A DNA stretch of 64,000 nt from Engraulis encrasicolus (taxonomy: Eukaryota > Chordata > Actinopteri > Clupeiformes > Engraulidae). The position numbers and the translations under genes were made by a program. Under the pieces are notes generated by a model. It was given only the letters and a program-made list of their open reading frames with translations, had not been told where the DNA came from and did no database searches. This document shows positions 56,334 to 64,000 of the stretch, piece by piece (the stretch's first letter is position 1; the number at the start of each line of letters is the position of its first letter). The DNA lies in NCBI RefSeq assembly GCF_034702125.1, contig NC_085866.1:21665687-21729686 (forward strand), in the 5' to 3' direction.

Positions 56334-56393
<60 letters not shown>

Positions 56394-56421
56394 GTGTGTT
56401 GGTGCGTGCATGTGTGTGTTA

Positions 56422-56453
<32 letters not shown>

Positions 56454-56492
56454 TGTGCTTGTGTGTGAGTGTGAGTGTGCGTGTGTGTGTGT
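56334..56492. repeat. (GT)n microsatellite
   Basis: Long GT run followed by interrupted GT/GTGA runs. Confidence 0.96.
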
Positions 56493-56697
56493 GAGGTAAG
56501 TTGAATGATTCATCAGCGGTAGGTAGGTGGAACAGTATTTGCCACTTGTGTTCCCCATCCACTGGAGACCTGGGGTGCCTTTCTCGAAACCATTGGCTAC
56601 TTTGTTGTTTGCAATGCCATTTCCCATTGACAACTACCAAATTTGCTAACTGCTAACAACTACGCTTTCCAGAAATGCACCCCTGTTTTGTAGAGGG

Positions 56698-56854
56698 CAG
56701 GCCCGCCGACAGGTGGGCGACAAAGGGGTATGTTGTCCCGGGCCCAGCGAGATAGGGCCCCCAGAATTCGGTCCCCATTACATTGTATGTATTGGGTACA
56801 GGGCCCTTTCAGATGACTTTGTCCTGGGCCCAGTGAAAGCTGTCAGCAGCCCTG
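56698..56854. mobile_element. hAT-like MITE, CAGGGCC family, TSD GTAGAGGG
   Basis: Ends CAGGCCCGCCGACAGG and GCTGTCAGCAGCCCTG. Perfect duplication GTAGAGGG at 56690-56697 and 56855-56862. Confidence 0.95.
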
Positions 56855-57064
56855 GTAGAGGGTACATTATTACCGGGGCCACCGGAGGAGCTACAACCCA
56901 ACCCAAATCTGCTTTGTGTTCCCAGTCCTGTTTGTATGTCCATTTGTATTGACAGTTAAAGGAAAACAGATATTAAATCCATTCATTTATGCTGCATGCA
57001 CCACCCAACGCTGCACACAACTATGGGAGAGCATCCACACATGTTGAATGTTCATGGTTTAAAC

Positions 57065-57709
57065 CTGTGGTTCCCAAACTTATCCAGAGAGACCCCTTTT
57101 GGACCTAAGAATATTTTTGCGACCCCCCCACCTCCCATTTTCAAAAATTATAAACATATTTTTGCTAAACTGTAGTGTAAAAGTGAAAAGTGAAAGCCCA
57201 TTGGGAAACTCCAACTCCCATTGTCATTGTGACACAGCACTCCACAGCACACAAGTGAACACTGCACACTGCACACAACAAAATTGCATTTATGCCTCAC
57301 CCGTGCAAGGGGGCAGCCCTCAGTGACGCCCCATGGGGAGCAGTGCGGTGGGACGGTACCATGCTCAGGGTACCTCAGTCATGGAGGAGGATGGGGGAGA
57401 GCACTGGTTGATTACTCCCCCCACAAACCTGGCGGGTCGGGAGTCGAACCGGCAACTTCTGGGATGCAAGTCTGACGCCCTAACCGCTCACCCATGACTG
57501 CCCATGAAATCACAGGAAAGGTAAATACATTCATTATCCATTGAAGTGAATATTGTTATTAACAATATATGGAAAGGTTATTATAAAAGTAGGCCTATAT
57601 TCAAGGGTATATATAAACAGTCCTTTCTGTCCGCAGCCCCCTGCAGTCTGTACCTCTGTGACCAAACGCCCCACCCGCTGGGGTCCTGACTCCAGTTTGC
57701 GAACCACTG
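57065..57709. mobile_element. hAT-like element carrying a SINE, TSD GTTTAAAC
   Basis: Ends CTGTGGTTCCCAAACTT and AGTTTGCGAACCACTG. The perfect duplication GTTTAAAC (itself a palindrome) is at 57057-57064 and 57710-57717. Confidence 0.94.
57185..57507 (-). mobile_element. tRNA-headed SINE (type 2) nested in the hAT element
   Basis: Minus-strand head GGCAGTCATGGGTGAGCGG with box B GGTTCGACTCCC. The body runs to AGTTTCCCAATGGGCTTTC and lacks the GCTATATAAATG tail present at 17390. Confidence 0.88.
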
Positions 57710-58111
57710 GTTTAAACTGAGTATGATCAACAGATGGTGCGAGTCTGTGTTATAATGGTGTGAGGATAATGTCTGGCATGTTTTCAACACTATGTTTTCC
57801 CCTTTATATTCTTTCCACCCATCCTCTCCAGCTGCCCTCGGGCTGTTTTGCAATGCGCTCCATTTTCCCATTGCTGTCTGTGAAAAGGAGGATTCCCCGC
57901 TTTCACGAATTCATGGTTTTAATGCAGTGACGTGCGGTCAACTTTATGGCTGGTGAGGCAAATATATAATACTACAGCTACAGTATAAGTACATTTTAGT
58001 AAATTTACCAAATAGGCCTACCGATAAGTTTCATATGTCATAGCTTTCTTAACATAAGGTAGGCCTACAAAATAAAACATGCTGCATTTCCGTAGAGAAA
58101 ATGCTATTAGA

Positions 58112-58130
58112 TCTCTCTCTCTCTCTCTCT

Positions 58131-58192
<62 letters not shown>
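58112..58192. repeat. (CT)n-(CA)n microsatellite
   Basis: Short CT run then about 27 CA units, inside the 2.36-kb element. Confidence 0.95.
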
Positions 58193-58194
<2 letters not shown>

Positions 58195-58261
58195 ATTCAA
58201 ACAGTGGTCTCACATAAACCACATAGCAGCAATGTGGAGAAACAGCAGCATCACGGCTGAG

Positions 58262-58441
58262 AGAGCTGGAGTGCAGAGCAGAGGAGAGGAGAGTAGTGGA
58301 GAGGAGAGGAGAGGAGGAGAGGAGAGGAGAGGAGAGAAGAGGATAGGAGAGGAGAAGAGAGGAGAGGAGAGGAGAGGAGAAGAGGGAAGAGGAGATGGGA
58401 AAAGAGAGGAGAGGAGAGGAGGAGGGGAGAGTAGTGAAGAG
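58262..58441. repeat. Purine-rich GGAGA tract
   Basis: About 180 bp almost wholly of A and G in GGAGA/GAGGA units on the plus strand. Confidence 0.95.
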
Positions 58442-58901
58442 TGTACGCTCCTTCACAGCCCACTGCTCTCACACACGGCGGATGCTCAATGAAAGACACA
58501 CACACACACACAGGATTCAAAACATGGTGTCATATAGACCGCTGAGCACCACGGCGAACAAACTGGTGTGATAGCTTTTGTCATAAGCACCGGATTCTCG
58601 CGCAAATGTAGGCCTACATCTACTTGTACGAGGCTACGGCAAACGATGTGGGACAAAGGTGTGGCAGGAAGCGAATGTCAACATTTAAACAGAGATTACT
58701 ACACAAGCTTCGATATGGTCACCAAATATTTTGGGACTGTCCTTTATGTTATGCCTACACTTTGGAATTAGATCAGAGTCTTGTAGTTACACGGGTATAT
58801 TTGATTTACCTCAACGGTACCCTGTAGGCTACTCAACTTTACAAACAGTTACAGGGCACATGAGAATCCTGTTCAGATCACAAAAGCTACCACCACACCA
58901 C

Positions 58902-59129
58902 CAGTGTTGCCAGATTGGGCTGTTTCCCACCCAATTGGGCTGCTAAGGGTGGCAGTCTTCGGGTAAAATAAAAGGATCAAAAATGGCATTTGGGAAGGTT
59001 TCTCTGCAGATTCATGACCATAGAAATCGATAGAATTTAGTTCAAATTGGGCGGGATTCAGTGCCTCCCTCCAAGCAGGTTTCAAGCCTTTTTTGGGCTG
59101 GAAATCATCAGTCTCATCTGGCAACCCTG
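58902..59129. mobile_element. Nested hAT-like MITE, TSD CACACCAC
   Basis: Ends CAGTGTTGCCAGATTGGGC and CATCTGGCAACCCTG. Perfect duplication CACACCAC at 58894-58901 and 59130-59137. It sits inside the 57925-60288 element. Confidence 0.95.
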
Positions 59130-60296
59130 CACACCACACCAGACAGAATCACGTCGGATTTTCTCTCTCCCCACGGGTCTCACAAACACAGGCTTCACAC
59201 ACATAGGAAACACTGATCTTACCTTTAACTCGTACATCAGGTCCATGCGCCGCTCTTTTCCTTCACTTTGGCATGCTAACGTTACTTTAGCCGGTGCTGT
59301 CCATCCAAAGTCACATCTATTCGAGACGCCCCAAACGTCCAAAGCAATTTGGCATTGAATATGAATATGAGTAGCCGCGAGGATTTGTGTTTCGTGAGGC
59401 TCCTTAGTCCTTAGTAAATTGTTAAGTCGTAAAATTCCATGCGAATGGTCTTCCACACATTCTCGCCGGTTGCAAACAAGACACAGGGGAAACAAAAAAT
59501 AGTTTCTGTTGTACCACTCACTTTGAAATGATCGGGTAGTTATAACCTTCTGACCGTCACCTGCAGTAGCAAACCCTTCAGCTCTGTCGGTCCTCCATTC
59601 TTTATCACATATTTTCCTCTTGGAAATCCAACTTTGAGAATGCTCTTAGTTTCGTTATGAAATCCACTTGTAGCAGACAAAGTGAACAAGCTAGCCAACA
59701 ACACCGACTGACTGTATTGTGAACTTCAGATTTGCTATGACGTAACTGGCCAGCAATACTCTCAACGCCAGAAGGAGTCTGCGGCCAGGCTACTGCTGGC
59801 CTCACCACTGTATATTTCAGTGGGCGTTATGCCAAAGCGTTCAGAGTAAAGAAATGATAATCACACGTAGAAAATAGTAGAACATTATCAGGAATTGAGG
59901 GCACACCATACATACTTCTATTAAGTGTATAAAAACGTTTAATACAATATTACCAGGTTGCATTCACAGAACGAGCAAAATGGCGCATGCGCTCAAGCTT
60001 GTTAACGAGGGATTGCGCAATCCGGGGTGAGGCCAGTTCAGAGTTGCCCCAAATTCACCGTATTCGGAGCAATTTGACATGAAATGGGCAAATATTAGGA
60101 TTTTGCCCACGGAAATGATTGAAAATGAGTGAAACTGTTTAAATACTGCTCAAATGGTAGTTATGGTGCAGATGCTCGAAAACAATAGCTGTTATTGTTA
60201 CTATTATTCACATTTACTGCAGCTCATCATTCTCAGGTCTGGCTGGTGAGGCCGTGCCTCCCCTGCCGTATTGGAGTGCACGTGCCTGTTTTAATG

Positions 60297-62906
60297 TCAC
60301 TTATGAAGTGTGTGTGTAATTATAGCCAAGTTGGCTGGCGCTTTCGGTGCTCTTTGAGAAGGCATGTGCTCTGGATTTCACATATGATGGCAGTGCATTT
60401 TTAAGGTTTGGATTTGCGTTGTAAGACCACTCATTTTCGGCAAGCAAGAAAGGTTATTTTAGCTTTTGTGCAAAACGGTGTTAGAAACTACAAAGTGCGC
60501 ATCACATATTTGACGTGAACCGAGGCACAGCTAACCCTACTGCTGCTCCGTGGCTGCACGTCGGACATGCGACTTCTGTTGTGTAGTCCAAATAATTACA
60601 TAGTTTTGCACGCACACAACTCAAAAATCACTTGCCAAGTGAAGTCAACAAGCACACCATTGGTCATCATTAATTCTGATGTACAGCATAGCCTATGTGT
60701 GATCGACGGGGGAATGCGAGGTGGATCGGAAAATAGCTTTGATCAGTCCATTACAAACCAGTCAAAAGTTTTGGCTTTCCCAGCCCCATGAGCCGCCCGG
60801 AAGGGGTGGAGACTTAGGTGCCCCATTCCTCTTTTCCACTGCAGGTTTTCTGGAAGGCCTACAGCTCAACACAGCGTGACTCGGCCGCCACTCTTAGCTT
60901 TTCGAATAGGCACAACACAGCTCAATCCTAAAGCAAAACGTGACTGCAGAGGCGAGTTTTGTCGAGCTGTAGGCTTACCAGAAAACCTGCAGTTCTGCTG
61001 TTATGGCTGATAACATCATCAAGGATACAACATAAATCAGTTTCCTGCAGTGTGTGTGTGTGCGTGCGTGCGTGCGTGTGTGTGTGTGCGCGCGTGTGTG
61101 TGAATACTGTATGTCATCCTGCGGGCGACGTGTTATGTTTTAAAGGTATTGACCAGGCTTTAAGTGGTTATACTCATTTACTCACTCACTGACTCGATGA
61201 ATAAATATGGGGGCTTTAGAGGTACATCTAGTCCCTTTCAGCGCCCAGTGTCAGGGCTATAAGCCATAACTCAGGATAGAGCCAGTGGGAACCTGTGATT
61301 TAGGACAGGGCTCCTTTCCCCATAGCCTACATAAATAACAGGGAACTACTGGAGCAAACATGTTGGTTTTGCAGATAGTCCCAGATGCACTGTATGCATA
61401 TGCATACACCTTTCTGGCTGAGGCTGCAGTGTACAGTATTTGACATTATGTAATGTGTTTATAATGTGTGAGTTTTTGTGTGTTTGTCTTGTTAGTTCAT
61501 TGCTTCTCTTATTGGCCATGTATCACTTGCAAAAGAGATTACATTCTCATTGTTGCTACCCTGTTAAAATAAATAATAGATCAAAATAAAATGTATAAAA
61601 TGTTATCGATGAAACTTTCAGAAGTGCTGCTGTGTGTTAACATGGCTCTCTAGGCTTATGAGTCTACAATGTTAATGTCTTAACATCTTCACACGTTTGT
61701 GCCACATCCTTAATTTCCCTCAGGATTAATAAATGATACTCTACATATTGCTCAGTGTATCTGCTTGCAACTGGAACTGGAACATGTGTGGCATTCAAAG
61801 TCCCCATTTCCCAATAGTATATAATTTTATTTTCATTATAAAATGAATGACTTTACTATCATTCTGGAGTGTCCTCCTCAAAGGGCCTTACACAGTTTAC
61901 GCCTATTGCATGCGCCGCTGGCTACGGATCACTACACTTCCACCATTATGCGGTAATGCACAGCCAAACAAGACTTAATTCTTGATGCGTACTTAAGTAC
62001 ATTATGGGGGATACACTTGGATTGCTGGGGAGAATGCTGTGACATTACACGTCGTGTGCGTTACACGAGTTTGCTGAAATTTATCGCGTCAACTATGGAA
62101 GTCTTCTCTTTCTGACATAGCCTACCGCCACTCAGCCAGTCCTCCACCAACACCAATGTCCCTTAGCAATGGAGTTTCTGGCCTCCCTTTAAACTTACTT
62201 GTGAAGGTCCTCATTTTATGAACTTTATTAGACGACACAAGCGGTGTCTGGTTGAGGTTAATGATGATATAAAACTTGAAACGACTAACTGAGGAGGATC
62301 ATATTTCCCATAAAAAGGCAGTATTACTGTCATGGCAGAAACACTTTATGGCGATAGATAGCAATGCAGATGGTAGATGGATGCTCTGGGAATAATACAG
62401 ACTCTTGTTCAGTCATATCTCTTTGAACTTTAAGCTTTCCTTAGATTGCTTTATATGGAAGAATATACACTGTACCTGTAGTAGACTTTTAGTCATTTAA
62501 AGTTTTTCCTGTTTTGTGCTACTTTATTCTACCTGAGGGGGTACTTGCAGGCTTGGCCTCATCTGCTCTGTTTCTGATTAGCCAACATTTGTGCAGAAAT
62601 GTGCAAAAAGCTTTGTGGATGCCTGCATTCTCTTCTGTCTGGAAGTTTGAGTTTACAGTAAGACAAATATCATTTACTGTATCAGTAAGCAACTGCTGTG
62701 TACAGATGACTGAATTATTAGGCTATACCAACTTTGTTATCCCTGTTTCGTCATTTTGTTAAGTGGAAAAGATTCTATGAGAGGTCTATCAGAAGTTTCT
62801 TCCTTAATTTGTTTGATGCCTTGAAGTCTGAAAATGTCAGCAAAAACATGGAAACAACCATATTGAATAATTAAACTTTTACAAAGACAAACCAACCCCC
62901 CCCCCC

Positions 62907-62947
<41 letters not shown>

Positions 62948-63092
62948 TTACTAATCAGTTTTCAGAAACACTTTATCTGCAGGGGTCTACATAATGTTGT
63001 AACTGGCATAAGAATGGCTAGCCTAACTGTAATTACAAGGACTGTTTGGAATATTTTTTAAAGTGTCTCCACATGGCTGAAACACTCTAGGC
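60297..63092. other. No gene seen
   Basis: Contains a GT run (61052-61100), a LINE-type tail (TTTCCCTCAGGATTAATAAATGATACTCTAC, ~61715) and a C/CA run (62897-62944). No spliced exon or large frame recognised. Confidence 0.5.
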
Positions 63093-63437
63093 CAGGGGTG
63101 TCAAACTCAAATTGACTGAGGGCCAAAATTAAAATCTGGAATGAAGTCGTGGGCCAAACTCCACAATTATTATTTTTTAAAAATTGACTAAAATTGTGCA
63201 AGCATGCACTTAATACTCATAGTTAAATTTCACATACACTCTTTCCCATCATATTTGTTAGTTCAAATGTGTCTACACATCCTGTGTTAAAGCAAATTTC
63301 TTGTTCAAGTCATATAATGCATACATTGATGGTGTATGTGGGCCAACTGTAATAGACATTTGAAATGATCTCGCGGGCCAAATAAAATGGCTCCGCGGGG
63401 CCAAATTTGGCCCCCGGGCCTGAGTTTGACATCCCTG
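63093..63437. mobile_element. hAT-like MITE, TSD CTCTAGGC
   Basis: Ends CAGGGGTGTCAAACTC and GAGTTTGACATCCCTG, with GGGCCAAA-rich interior. Perfect duplication CTCTAGGC at 63085-63092 and 63438-63445. Confidence 0.96.
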
Positions 63438-63478
63438 CTCTAGGCTAACTAGGAAATAGGGCTCTATATCACTTAAAT

Positions 63479-63743
63479 CAGTGGTTCTCAACTGGAACAG
63501 TCTTGGGAACCACCATTTTCCAGTCTCATTCGGTCGCGACCCAGTTTTTTTTGCGACACTCGAATGACTGGTTGCACACTACTATCTCGCATAAACATTC
63601 CGATTTTATCTATGACGACAGATGACACAAGTTCAATCGCCTATAAAAATAAACGTTGTAAATTGTTGCAGGAAAAGTTGGATTTTTTTTTTTTTTTTTA
63701 GCAAATGAATGAATTATGATTTTTTTTTTTTTGAGAAACACTG
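63479..63743. mobile_element. hAT-like MITE, TSD ACTTAAAT
   Basis: Ends CAGTGGTTCTCAACTGG and TTGAGAAACACTG. Perfect duplication ACTTAAAT at 63471-63478 and 63744-63751. Confidence 0.95.
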
Positions 63744-63757
63744 ACTTAAATGACATG

Positions 63758-63875
63758 TGTATAGGGCCGGATTAATGCATTGGCAAAGTATGGCTGCAGC
63801 CCAGGGGACCCCCACCTGCCAGGGGGCCCCTGATTGGCCGAAAGTGAACAATTGCAGATTGTGACAAGATGCAAT
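63758..63875. mobile_element. Truncated relative of the 24783 MITE
   Basis: TAGGGCCGGATTAATGC.., GCTGCAGCCCAGGGG.CCCCCACCTG and GATTGGCCGAAAGTGA match the first ~110 bp of 24783-25059, then similarity stops. Confidence 0.75.
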
Positions 63876-64000
63876 ATTTAAAAATGCATCAGTCGTGTTG
63901 AGTTTTAAATCCGTCTAGCTAAGTGTAATGTAATGTAATGTAACACATATTTCCTTTAAATGCAAAGGTCAGCTATATAAGGTGTAACTGGACTTCCACT

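Larger units (their letters stand above)
57925..60288. mobile_element. 2.36-kb hAT-like element, TSD TTTTAATG
   Basis: Ends CAGTGACGTGCGGTC..GGCTGGTGAGGC and, inverted, CAGGCACGTGCACTCC..GGCCTCACCAGCC. Perfect duplication TTTTAATG at 57917-57924 and 60289-60296. The interior has a (CA)n, a purine tract and another MITE, plus ~700 bp of unassigned sequence (59130-59800). No transposase seen. Confidence 0.93.

Overview
The window is vertebrate nuclear DNA, most likely from a teleost fish. It holds two rhodopsin-class GPCR genes, spliced or intronless in the vertebrate manner. They sit in a very repeat-rich background: dense (CA)n/(GA)n microsatellites, tRNA-headed SINEs, a truncated non-LTR retrotransposon, an LTR-element remnant and many short non-autonomous DNA transposons. 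I cannot name the species.

Genes. Both genes are on the minus strand, head to tail. oprl1 (nociceptin/orphanin FQ receptor) has five coding exons: 20183-20008, 16568-16480, 15709-15443, 5437-5169 and 3830-3504. The splice phases are consistent and the product is 375 aa. About 13.6 kb upstream, npbwr2 (neuropeptide B/W receptor, 336 aa, single coding exon 34821-33811) has a 3' splice site just before its start, implying a 5'UTR intron. OPRL1 and NPBWR2 are also neighbours on human chromosome 20q, so this is an old linkage of two Gi-coupled neuropeptide receptors.

Layout. 1-3.5 kb: SINEs, a short DNA transposon and a degenerate minisatellite that runs into the oprl1 stop codon. 3.5-20.2 kb: oprl1. 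Its introns contain repeated partial copies of the edges of neighbouring exons ('exon echoes'). Intron 3 also carries an 8.6-kb foldback-like element (5966-14604) with inverted arms of ~153-bp subrepeats and a 2.3-kb core present three times in tandem. 20.2-33.8 kb: microsatellites, a 150-bp inverted duplication, a minisatellite split by two transposons, and several hAT-type elements. 33.8-35.2 kb: npbwr2. 35.2-64 kb: no gene seen. It holds hAT-type elements with 8-bp target duplications, TTAA-flanked palindromic elements, an LTR remnant with a 5-bp target duplication, a 5'-truncated LINE and SINEs.

Main points of interest: (1) exon-edge duplications in three oprl1 introns, two of which appear to be absent from mammalian OPRL1; (2) the foldback-like element, whose exact empty site can be read because it landed inside one of those echoes; (3) an oprl1 C-terminus and stop codon that belong to a minisatellite; (4) at least a dozen insertions datable relative to each other by nesting and target-site duplications.
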